64,000 bases of DNA from Capsicum annuum (taxonomy: Eukaryota; Streptophyta; Magnoliopsida; Solanales; Solanaceae), in the NCBI RefSeq assembly GCF_002878395.1, contig NC_061115.1:96391054-96455053 (forward strand), given 5' to 3'. Positions 13,390 through 23,349 of this stretch are shown in pieces (the first letter of the stretch is position 1; each line of letters begins with the position of its first letter). Under the pieces are notes generated by a model. That model saw only the letters and a program-made list of their open reading frames with translations, did not search any database and was not told the DNA's origin. The position numbers were made by a program, and so were the translations under genes.

Positions 13390-13964
13390 CCCCATGTTTA
13401 AGCTGTCAAGTTTTCATTAGGTCTTTAATAAGAGCCATATCTACAATATTTATAGTCTAGATAAATCTATCCACTACAACTATAGTTGATACGTATGCAT
13501 TCCACAACAACATAGTGATAATGCATGGAAATAGAAATGTGATACCAAACTATAAAAATCTATCTCGAATCTTCTCTACAATGGTTTAGGAAATGTCCAA
13601 CTCAAATTATACCATAAAAGTAGCTACCAGGTATGCATTGGTCCCAACCAATGTATTATTAATTATTGTGGGTACGCTGTGATGCTTCATAATAGACCAC
13701 CAAGACTTAGCTTTATATTTTAGGGTATTCTTATATATTATTGCCCCGTTGACCCATGGTGAATTCTTTCCAAAATCCACAATGTAGTCTGCAAACCACA
13801 TGCATCAACTTGTCTTCAGTGGCCAACTTATTGTATCTTTTAAAATAATTCATCGAGAAATCATATTCTAAAGTCTCCTCAGCCTGTTCAAAAGTGGTCC
13901 CAAATAATGCATTTGAGATGGCCTTAATGAAAATAACAACCTCATGATCCTGGACTTGTATCAT
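13390..13964 (-). pseudogene. Remnant of a plant transposon-associated protein (Transposase_32-like)
   Basis: The minus strand reads, in broken frames, a segment around YKNTLKYKAKSWWSIMKHHS, then LVGTNAYLVATF, VEKIRDR, FPCIIT and finally VDMALIKD. The order and spacing (Ala-Lys-x-Trp-Trp, then Val-Glu-Lys-Ile-Arg-Asp-Arg, then a Phe-Pro-Cys block) resemble the 'putative plant transposon protein' domain that is abundant in repeat elements of Solanaceae and legumes. Stops occur after 13607 and again downstream, and one frame change is needed near 13731-13801, so it is dead. The assignment is from memory of the family and has not been checked by a search. The flanking 12480-13390 and 13965-14950 probably belong to the same element. 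Confidence 0.5.
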
Positions 13965-15990
13965 GCCCAGTTAGGGTTGTTTCCTCATACTAGCTTTAGG
14001 GATTATTGTTCTTAATTAATGTCCTATTATTAGCATAGAACTGCTTTACCAATTCAGGACAGTAATTTTTTGAGTTGCCTAGTCATCCACCCCATCTCGT
14101 ACTTATCAAATAACTTTATTAAATCTAAGATATTTCATAGCGTTTGTTGCATGATCCAACACTCTTCGTGTATACTCTTATTATTGTTCCTTTTATCCAT
14201 CTACGAGACCCTATTTTTGTAGTAATCTCAAGTGTTTATCACAATCCATTACATTGGGTCAGTACCTCTTAGAGGAAAATCTATAATAGGTCCCTCAGAG
14301 GACTAGGATTAGACACTTCATCATCCTCTGAGGATCTCATCTTCTTATCAACAACATCGTACTTATCCCCATCTTATTGTGTGTCTTTCCCTCCTTCTTT
14401 AGACTGGAGAAGGTTGATATAGGTAGTTGCAAGAACCAAGGCAGTATATATTATAATTGTATCCTTACATTTACTGTAGTGGTCTGAGTTGAGGATTGAT
14501 TAGTAAAAACACTTTTGGAGAGATCAACCTTGGACGCACCTTATTTTTCAAACTCACTCTCCTTTAGAATTGTCTCTTTTTGTACCGGCTCCTTAGCAAT
14601 CTTCTTGTAGAAAGCCTTGTCTTGAATTTCCTCAAGTGATTTTAGGTCTATATTACCTATTCAAGCAAGATTTATACCTATTCAAACAAGAGTTATCTCA
14701 GAAAAAACTCAAAGCTAGGTGCAGAAATGTAAAGAGACGATCCTTCCCATGTTTGTGCAATAATTGTTCAATCGTGCCTTTGGATCATATATAGGGTTCT
14801 CTAAAATTACTGGTGAAACATCAAATCAAATGAACCTTTCATAGTATCATGGAATAAAATTACAACCATACCTTCTGATAATAGAAAGAACCTCAATTTA
14901 TTAAGAGTGTGTCATATTAGACTATGACACACCATGATCAAACATTGATAGGATGATCGTGGGATGTGCTCGTATGATGAGTACCTTCAATTTGGACACT
15001 AGTACCCTACAATGATAAAAACTACAATTGTACTTCTACAACATATTCATAGTTTATGTCGTCGAGTGCACTAATACTTAGCAGATTTAAACACCAAGTT
15101 TTATGTCATTTAACAATTTTTAGTCCTTTATTAACAAATATCTTTAGAAAAAATAAGTACTCACACTTTTTCTTTGTTTTCAGTCATTCAAAACACACAC
15201 CCATCATTCACTTCATAACTTACTATATTTCCTCTCCTATTAAACCCAAATGTTTTCTCATTACTTGTTCATTCATACCAATAGAAGCACCATGCGAATG
15301 GGATTAATAAATTTACCTTTGTTTCTTGAAAAATCTAGGGGGTTTGAAGTGAATAGAAAATCAAAACCCTGGGAGAACTGACTTTGCATAAATAAGAGGG
15401 AAGGAATTTTAAATTTTCACTCTTTTGATAGCATAAAGTTGAGGGATTGTGAGATTGAATGATTGGAACTCTTGACTGAGCCTCTGGTATGTTTTAAGTG
15501 TTTAAACCCTATCTGGGCCAGGGAAGATTGAGTCCTACTTATTTAAGTGCACCCAATAGATGACTGTCTCGTATAATCATGGTATCAAAGACCGATTATG
15601 CCTCATTATAATACCAAAAGGGCTTAAGTAAACTTAACTAGGAACCTACAAACGTTATGGACAATCATGATATTTAACCACAACAATTCTTTAAAATTAT
15701 AGGTTAAATGTCCTGAATGTTGGTTTTCAATAGTTAGATCAAATGATGTGCACCATGATCATGATATCTGGGTATGATCGTGATGACCAATCATAGATAA
15801 TACTATACCTAATCCCCCTATACATTTGTGTATTTAATGCAGATAACTTAACCTACCATTGTCTAATTTTCCAATAGTTATGTGATGCTCCATAGAAACA
15901 TGACACTTTTGATGCTTAAAACCTTAAATTTATTTGTGTACTTAGGTTGTTTTTGTAGATATCATGCACTTTGGTATTTATTACAGGTAA
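13965..15990. other. Unclassified repeat flank
   Basis: About 2 kb without a supported gene. A 20-odd-base phrase built on ctattcaa-caag is tandemly duplicated near 14655-14695. Blocks rich in gatcatg/catgatc (14930-14960, 15570-15790) resemble LTR sequence of the element that holds the transposon-protein remnant. No LTR pair could be established. Confidence 0.35.
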
Positions 15991-16692
15991 AATAGGTCTA
16001 CAATAATGTTGAAATGAAAATCAAATAAAAAGACCTGGACAGACAAATTCTGATAAAGATATGAGTTAACTCATGAGTCTTCAACACACCAAATAACTCG
16101 TAAGCACAATACAAACCAAGGCCAAACTGAGAATCTATGTATCGAGAAGATACAACTGGAGTATCTAAGTCATTAGTTGAAGGTAAGGGTCGTGACAAGG
16201 AATCATAAGCATAATAAAATCTAAGGCTACCATCCAAAGTAGAAGTCTCAGAAGTATACGAGTCAAAAGTCTAAGTATGACTTATATAGAGAGACCGTAA
16301 GAAAACCAGTGCTCAAAGCCTGGAAATATAGAAGTCCTAGGTGGATACGAGTGAAGACCATGAGTCATATGGTCAAGGTACGACTCATGAGTTGATGTCA
16401 TTTGTAGATCAGAAAGTTGAATCCTTGAGATATCAGACACTAGAATGGATACGAGAGGCACAATACAACTCGTATGATGAGCATACGAGTGGATGAGTGA
16501 GCTGTACCATGTGCCGACATAACTTTACCTTTCCCATTTTTATTATAATTTCTAAGTATTCTTAAGATACTATAAATACCCTAGGGTTTATCTTTTATTA
16601 GGTTACATTCCATAATATCTTCTTACTTTCCAAGATACTCTATTAAATACTTTTGTTGCATTTTTTATTTTTTATTTGGTATATGCCGGTGT
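15991..16692 (+). mobile_element. Probable LTR/leader in front of the second Athila-like gag
   Basis: The region is rich in acgagt/actcgt words, typical of gypsy LTRs in this window. It has a good TATA box at 16570-16579 (ctataaatac) followed by ccctagggttt, about 120 bases before the first gag-like ATG at 16693. This fits an LTR promoter and leader feeding the gag remnant. Neither end of the LTR could be defined, and no second copy was found in the window. Confidence 0.4.
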
Positions 16693-17655
16693 ATGTCAAC
16701 CACTAGGAGAAGAGGAAATCCCTTACTCCCTTTTATCCATAGCCAAAAAGAATTCTTCAAGCACCATGAAAGATGACTTAAAAAGTTTGTGATGGTGTTA
16801 CGGCTAGGGTTTAAGACCCTCATAATATGCCGCCTCCTCCACCACCAAATGATCCATGGAATACTACTGACAAATAGATAGAACAATTATTAGCAGCAGC
16901 AGCCGAAGAAGATAGAGTGACAAAAGAGAAGGCCCAAGATGAAGAGGCTGGGATACATTAGAATGTAGTGCTAGCCAGGACAAGACAAGTTCCTAGAAAG
17001 CAAGGGAGCATCCAAAGATCTAGAGCTCCAATGATTTCTGCTCATCGGCACCTTCAACTATATGAAAGAGATGAAGATATAAAATTTTGGTATCGTTGAT
17101 GGGGATATGTTAAACCTGCAGAAACGGGAGTCATCATCCCTTCTGCATTACCCCCTAATGTTAAATTTGATGTTAACAATGCTATGACTAAATTATTCTA
17201 CCTGAAGGGTGGATTTTTTGGATCAAAAATTGATGATGCAAACATGCATCCTGCTAATTTCACTAGAATGGTTCATCATATACTATTTCGGGGGTAGATT
17301 AGTAATCTTTGAGACTATGGATGTTCCTATTTTCATTGACTAGAGAAGCATCACTATGGTTGGGGGAACTTCTAAGAGGCTCAATCACCACCTGACATTA
17401 GTTGCATAAATAGTTTGTCGATAGATTTTTCCCTCCTGCTAGGATACTATAGTTAAAATATAAAATTTAAAAATTCTGACAGTTACCTGCAGAATTATTG
17501 TATGAAGTGTGGTTTAGATTCAAGAAAGAGTTGATCATGGTACCTAATCATAGAATCAGAGGATCAAATTTATTGGAAATATTTTATAGATCATTGAATT
17601 TCAATTTTAGATCAATGGCAAATACAATTTTAGGAGGTGTATTCATGCATCTTTA
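16693..17655 (+). pseudogene. Second Athila-like gag remnant
   Basis: An ATG at 16693 opens MSTTRRRGNPLLPF. A second frame from 16827 reads MPPPPPPNDPWNTTDK and continues for about 150 codons to 17280 with only three stops. It contains ISAHRHLQLYERDE, a run around LPPNVKFDVNNAMTKLFYLK and GSKIDDANMHPANF. After a frameshift the blocks VWFRFKKELIMVPNHRI and FYRSLNF follow. The order matches the capsid part of Athila/Tat gag, which packages element RNA. Protease and pol are absent: at about 17740 the sequence changes to an LTR-like segment in the other orientation. Long stretches with little frame damage suggest it is younger than element 1's gag. Confidence 0.6.
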
Positions 17656-17739
17656 ATGGGATGCCGTGCAGGATATGCTGGAGGATATTTCGATAAAAAA
17701 AGAGGTTGGCATACTAGATATACTGAGCACAGTATTGGT

Positions 17740-18770
17740 ACATATGCTATTGGAGAAGATAATGCATATATAGCTAGTCATGATTTGGTAGGATAAGAGG
17801 TAGTACGACTTTGAATAGATATTGGGCACTTAAAAAATAGTTTGTAAGGATAAGTACTGTGGAAGTGAATATGGTTTTGACATAGAGAACCTATGGTATA
17901 AAATACCATAGCGCAAATGTGTTAGTATGTTTGAATGTAATGGTATGCATAAGGTAGGTTGAATGCAAAAGGGTTCACATGTATGAACTATACTAACTGA
18001 CTACATAACATAAACGTGAGAATACATGCATGACTATATAATAACTATAATTGAGTTTGTGATAACATGATTACTGAGTTTGAGTACTGATAATGTGAGA
18101 TAATGATATCTGTATAACTAAAATAACCGATATTGAGAGAATGTATCTGACAGTCTAGATTCTAATAGAACTAGCTGAGTTCCTTACTATTCTGAGTTGA
18201 CTGTATCTAATAGTCCTGAATCTTGTAGAACTATCTAAGTTCTATTATTGATATGGAATGACTGTATCTTATAGTCGTGATTCTGCACTGAAATAGTAGA
18301 AAGTAGTCATCTAACTGACATGCCCCAAATAATGCAATATAGCTGAGTTGGGGTCCAATTTGTAACCCCGATTGGAAAGGTGTCAATACCGCGCCATTAG
18401 TAAGGACAATCTTTGAGTAACCCTCATATAACAGGTAACTCTTATGAGAACAATGGGAACCCTCATATAATAGGTAAAGCCACCTCATCTACCCTCATAC
18501 AATAGGATATTATGTCTCAACTTATGCTAGCTATGCAATTTTGGAATACAAGGATTGCCTCTAAGAATCACACCCTCATATAACAGGTGGGTTCCCATCT
18601 TTGGGTTCGCTCGGTGAAAATTTCTACACCCATCTAAATAGAAACTGAACATGATTAACTGAACTAAGTTAACTCAGTTCTATTAACTAACGAAATACTA
18701 CTGAGATTACTGAATTTCTGAGATTTCTGACATTATTAAGTTTACTAAGTTTTTGTGAGTCACATGAATG
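17740..18770 (-). mobile_element. LTR fragment related to the LTR of gypsy element B
   Basis: This segment matches 30600-31330 in the same absolute orientation, at roughly 70 percent by eye. Shared are a ggggt-ccaatttgtaacccc block, a tggaaaggt-caatacc block, several ccctc-ta-ggt phrases and a gggttc-ct block. Since 30217-32550 is the 5' LTR of the minus-strand element B, this piece is a minus-oriented LTR too. It may be B's 3' LTR, cut off by element A, or the LTR of a related element. The phrase ccctcatataacaggt and near copies occur four times between 18420 and 18590. A repeat around gactgtatctaatagtc occurs three times at 18140-18290. Confidence 0.5.
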
Positions 18771-18773
18771 AAG

Positions 18774-19735
18774 ATGAGTCCTCCCACTTTTTTAGGATTA
18801 AAGGTGAAGGATGATCCACAGGGCTTCTTGGATGAAATGGTAAAGATATTTCAGGTGATGCAGGCTACCACTATGGAGAGGGTAAACTTTGCAGCTTATC
18901 ATCTCAAAGATATTTCATATTAGTGGTATAAGGAGTGAGATAGGGATAGAGGTGATGTGGAAGAATCAGTCTTGTGGAATACTTTTTCTAAGGCCTTTTT
19001 TGATCATTTCTTTCCCCAAGAATTAGGGGAAGCAAAGATGGAGGAGTTTGTGAACCTCAAGCAGGGGAGAATATTTATCAAGGAATATTCCTTGAAGTTT
19101 TATCAATTGTCTAGGTATGCTCCTGATTTAGTGACTGGACATGTGGGCAAAGATGAGAAAGTTCTCTTCTAGGCTAAATCAGGATTTGATTTTTGTAAAG
19201 CAATACTACCTTGCTGATTAAAGTTTTGGACATCTCTAGGTTGACTATTCATATGCAGCAGGTAAAGGATGAGAAGAGAAAATAGGTAAAGCTTAGAGAT
19301 AGGCAAGGTAAGAGGAGCAAGTTTTCTAACTAGGGAGTTGCTCAGTCTCAGGATGGTCGAGATGGTTGCAAATGGCAGAAAAATAAATGAGGGGGGTTCT
19401 GTTTCCTACTCTTCTTCTAGTGCTTCTTACCAGTCTAGCAGCAAGTGTCATCATGGTGGTGATAATTTCGAGTACAGGGTGCCCAATATCAGGTAAATAG
19501 AGGCTAATCAGTTTCTTCATGCCCTCCTTGTCGATTTTGTGTTTGTCCTCATCAGGGTTATTATAATGAAGGAAAGGACAAATTCTTCAAGTGTGGCCAG
19601 GCAATCCATCGGCTCAGGGATTATCTACTTAATAAAGTTGTTAGAAAGTCAAATAAGATTCCTATGGTTTCATGTTATTGATCTTGGTTCTGGTGTTGGT
19701 CGGTACAGGTTGTATGCTTTGGCATCTCTATAAGA
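18774..19735 (+). pseudogene. Gag of Ty3/gypsy element A, broken
   Basis: The capsid domain reads from MSPPTFLGLKVKDDPQGFLD at 18774 through stops near 18921 and 18939 to a clean stretch at 18957-19172 with FFPQELGEAKMEEFVNLKQG and YSLKFYQLSRYAPDLV. This block is typical of chromodomain-bearing Ty3/gypsy gag. After 19172 the frame shifts. Near 19578-19627 a zinc knuckle is recognisable, but its first and last cysteines are replaced (FFKCGQAIHRLRDY). The usual N-terminal start of gag and its leader are missing, since an LTR fragment of another element abuts it at 18770. It would have formed the particle core. Confidence 0.75.
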
Positions 19736-19769
19736 ATTCTAAACATCACCTGATGTTGTTACTAGTACA

Positions 19770-20175
19770 TTATAGCTTTTCTCTCATGATGTATATTGTT
19801 TGCTTGATTTGGGGTCCACTCAATCCTATGTGACTCCTTATGTGGTTGTATCTTTTGGTTTTTATCTGGAAGTTATTTTAGATCTTTTTTCTTTGTCTAC
19901 CCTAGTGGTGACTCGATTATTTCTAAGAGAGTCTATAGGGGGTGTATGATATCTGTTGGTGTCAAGCAGACTTTGGTGGATCTATTTAAGTTGGATGTGG
20001 TGGATTTTGATGTCATTTTGGGTATAGACTGGTTGCACTCTTATTATGCATCCTTGGATTGTCGGACCCGTAAGGTTATCTTTAGGTTCCCTGGTGAATC
20101 GATTATAGAATGGGAGGGTGTTTCCTTAGCTTGTAGGGGAGGTTTATTTCTTATCTTAGAGCTTAAATTTTAATC
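19770..20175 (+). pseudogene. Aspartic protease of element A
   Basis: The segment reads HDVYCLLDLGSTQSYVTPYV, with D-L-G-S-T in place of the catalytic loop. A frameshift leads to a clean frame at 19946-20173 containing LVDLFKLDVVDFDVILGIDW and CRTRKVIFRFPGE. This is the usual order in gypsy protease, which would cleave the gag-pol polyprotein. A stop follows FLILELKF at 20173, where family members continue into reverse transcriptase. Confidence 0.75.
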
Positions 20176-20229
20176 TCCAAAGGTTATCTTTATCACGTGG
20201 TTTGGGTTAAAGATTCAAACTCAGAAGTT

Positions 20230-20995
20230 CCTTTTTTTCAGTTAGTTCTAGTGCTTAGTGAGATTCCAGAGGTCTTTTCAGATGATCTTCCTGGTGTTTC
20301 TCTGGATAGGGAAATATAGTTTGGTATTGATCTAATTCCATACACTCATCCAATTTCTATTCCTCCATGTAGAATGGCTTCGGCTGAGTTAAGGAAACTC
20401 AAGGAGCAGATTAAGGATCTTCTAGATAAGGGGTTTATTTGACCTAGTAAATCTCTTTAGGGTGCATTAGTATTTTTTGTGTGCAAAAAGGATGGTTCTT
20501 TTCGTATGTGCATTGAATATAGGCATTTGAACAAGGTGACAGTCCAGAACAAGTATCCTCTTCATAGGATAAATGATCTATTTGACCAGTTGCAAGGCAC
20601 CAAGTTTAATTCTATGATAGATTTTTGATCTGGGTACTATTTGCTACAGATTAGGGAGGTGGATATCCCTAAGATGGATTTTCATACTCGGTATGGGTAC
20701 TTTTAGTTTTTGGTAATGTCATTAGGGTAGACTAAAGCTCCAGTGGCGTTTATGGATCTGATGAATAGGGTTTTTTGTTAGTATTTAGATCTCTTTGTTA
20801 TTGTGTTCTTTGATGACATTCGGGTTTGTTCAAAGTGCAAGATGGATCATTCCAATCACCTCTGTGTGATATTGCAAACCTTAAAGGAATAGTAGTTACA
20901 TGCCAAGATTTCCAAGTATGAGCTTTGGTTGAATGTTGTAACTTTCTTGGGACACAATATTTCTAATGAAGGGATCATGATGGATTCGTAGAAGG
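20230..20995 (+). pseudogene. Reverse transcriptase of element A
   Basis: Recognisable blocks in order are [34 protein letters not shown] sequence near 20390-20440, [12 protein letters not shown] near 20487-20520, [20 protein letters not shown], and LFVIVFFDDIRVCSK near 20790-20834. The last holds the catalytic pair Asp-Asp; the usual F/Y-I-D-D box is here FFDD. At least five in-frame stops lie within the domain (for example near 20442, 20458, 20626, 20704 and 20890). It would have copied element RNA into DNA but cannot now be translated as one chain. Confidence 0.8.
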
Positions 20996-21059
20996 TTGAT
21001 GTGGTGAATAGATGGCCTATACCCACGACTCCATCTGATATTTAGAGCTTAATAGGTTT

Positions 21060-21480
21060 AGCCAACTATTATAGGCAATTTGTGAAAACCATTTCATGGA
21101 TAGCTGCTCCTTTGACTAAGTTAACTCAGAAAAAGGATAACTTTCCTTGGTCAGATGCTTATGATGGCAGTTTTGCAAAGTTGAAGGATAAGTTAACTTC
21201 TGATCTAATTCGGACTTTGTCAGAAAGCAATGATAGGTTCGTAGTTTATTGTGATACATCTCGGGTAGGTCTTGGTTGTGTGTTGATGTAGCATGGGAAG
21301 GTGATTGCCTATGCTTCCATGTAGTTAAAGGTATATGAGAGGAATTATCCTTCTCATGATTTAAAGCTTTTGGCGGTTGTGTTTGCTTTAAAAATATGGT
21401 AGAATTATTTGTATAGAGTTCACGTGGATATCTATTCTGATCATAAGTGTCTACAGTATCACCTAGAAAAAGGTTAATCT
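21060..21480 (+). pseudogene. RNase H domain of element A
   Basis: A clean frame at 21082-21291 reads ISWIAAPLTKLTQKKDNFPW, then [19 protein letters not shown]. The D in VVYCD is the first catalytic aspartate of the RNase H fold. After a stop, HGKVIAYAS-type sequence, a frame with NYPSHDLKLLAVVFALKIW and VHVDIYSDHKCLQY follow, with the further acidic residues. It degrades the RNA strand after reverse transcription. At least three stops break it. Confidence 0.75.
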
Positions 21481-21689
21481 TAGGCAGAGGAGATGGCTTG
21501 AGCTTTTCAAGGATTATGATATGAGTCTTCACTATCACTCAGGTAAGGCTAATGTGGTTGTTGATGCTCTTAATAGGTTATCCATGGGGAGTTTGACTCA
21601 TGTGGAGGAAGGAAAGTGGGAATTAGTGAAGTATATTCATCGCTTGGCTAATCTTGGAGTCCGCCTCTTGGAGTCCAAGGATAGTAGTA

Positions 21690-22640
21690 TGGTGATGTAA
21701 AAAGTGGTTTGATCATATCTTGGTGTGGAGATTAAGGAGAAGCAAGTGCCAGATCTTATCTTGATGAAAAATCAAGAGTGACATTGGTGGGCAAAAGGTA
21801 GTGATATTTGAGATTAGTGGTGATGGTCCTTTACGGTACCAAGGAAGGTTGTGTGTTCCTAATGTCGACAGGTTGCGACAAAGGATTTTAGATGAGGCAC
21901 ATGAGTTATGCTATGTCTTACATCCCAGCTCGACTAATATGTATCACGATCTAAAGGAGATCTATTGGTGGAATGGTAAGAAGAGGGATATGGTTGATTT
22001 GAGACCAAGTACATGATTTGTCAATAGGTTAAAGTTGAGCGCATGAGGCCAGGAAGGTTATATCAAAAAATTGATTTTCTCAAATAAAAATGGGAAGTGA
22101 TCAATATTTACTTTGTTACTATCTTTCTCGGTCTCAGAATCAATATAATTCAATTTGGGTCATCTTGGATAGGATGACAAAGTCTGTGCACTTTTTTGCC
22201 AGTGTGGACTACCTTTTTGGCGGAGGATTATGCTAAGTTGTATCTTCAGGAGATGGTGATGCTACACGAAGTGCCTATTTTGATTATTTCTTATTGTGGT
22301 ACACAGTTTATGTCTCACTTTTGGCGGTCTTTTCAGAAAGGGTTGGGAACCAAGGTGAGTCTAAGTACTGCTTTCCATCCGCAGATGGATGGGCAAGTAG
22401 AAAGAACTATTTAGACATTAAAGGATATTCTTTGGGCCTGTGTGATTGATTATAGTGGCAATTGGGTTGAGCATCTATCTTTGATGGAGTTTGTTTACAA
22501 CAATAGCTATTATTGTAGTATTAGTATAGCCCCTTTTGAGGCATTGTATGATGGAGGTATAGATCTCCTATTTGTTCGTTTCAGCTTAGTGAGGCGGACA
22601 TCTTTGGTCCCAATTTGGTTTACCAGGCTATGGATATGAT
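21690..22640 (+). pseudogene. Integrase of element A, catalytic site damaged
   Basis: The zinc-binding part is visible at 21801-22030 (LCVPNVDRLRQRILDEAHE, HPSSTNMYHDLKEIYWWNGK, then an altered CxxC). The core follows at 22100-22420, with ILDRMTKSVHFF and then SYCGTQFMSHFW, where the second catalytic aspartate (normally in S-D-R-G-T-Q-F) has become tyrosine-cysteine. The block HPQMDGQVERTI keeps the glutamate. A clean frame at 22442-22639 has [18 protein letters not shown] and [10 protein letters not shown]. The enzyme would join element DNA to the host chromosome; this copy could not. Confidence 0.8.
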
Positions 22641-22679
22641 GAAGGTGATTCGGTATAGGCTTAAAGCTGCCCAAAGTAG

Positions 22680-23177
22680 CCAAAAGTCCAATACGGGTAT
22701 TAGGCGTAGAGACTTCGATTTTGAGGTTGGGGATAAGATTTTCCTCAAGGTATCTCCCATGAAGGGAGTAATATAGTTTGGCAAGAAGGAGAAGCTTATC
22801 CCCTGTATGTGGGTCCTTATGAGATTTTACAGAGAGTTGGTAATGTTGCTTATGAGCTGGAGTTTCCTTCTATCTTGAGCTTAGTTCATCTGGTCTTTGA
22901 CGTTTCCATGATGAGAAAGTGCATTGGTGATCCTTCTTCCGTTGTTCCTTTAGAAGGATTGGGTCTCATGGATTCTTTGTCTTATAAAGTGGTCCCAATC
23001 AAGATCTTGGATAAGCAGGTTCGTTCGTTGTGGACCAAGGATATGGCTTCGGTTAAGGTTCTTTGGCGGAACCAGATAGTGGAAGAAGCTACATGGGAAG
23101 CGGAGGAGGACATGAAGTCCAAATATCCGCATTTGTTTTTTGCTCCTGGGATTTATGCAGCAGGTACGTGTCTTTAA
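22680..23177 (+). pseudogene. GPY/F module and chromodomain of element A
   Basis: From 22680 the frame gives the linker with FEVGDKIFLKVSPMKGV, then a stop. An uninterrupted 122-codon frame at 22809-23177 follows: MGPYEILQRVGNVAYELEFP, then SLVHLVFDVSMMRKCIGDPS and, at its end, LDKQVRSLWTKDMASVKVLW followed by NQIVEEATWEAEEDMKSKYP. The last 45 or so residues are a chromodomain, which in this lineage guides insertion towards particular chromatin. Its presence assigns element A to the Tekay/Del-like chromoviruses. It is the best preserved pol segment of the element. Confidence 0.8.
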
Positions 23178-23337
23178 TGTATCTTTATTTTTTGAGTTTG
23201 TTAAAGGAAAGATTAATATATTTGCCTCTTTGTTTTCAAACTTTGTTAAAGATTGGGAATATATATATTTGATAATACAAATGACCTATGCATGTGGTTA
23301 CCCCTACCTTGTCTATCATTTGGGGATGAATGTTCCT

Positions 23338-23348
23338 AGAGGGGGAGA
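23338..23348 (+). promoter_or_regulatory. Polypurine tract of element A
   Basis: The tract agagggggaga stands directly before tataataccc, the start of the 3' LTR (usually tgtaatacccc-like in this group). Such a tract primes plus-strand DNA synthesis. Its position, about 160 bases after the chromodomain, is as expected. Confidence 0.75.
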
Positions 23349-23349
23349 C

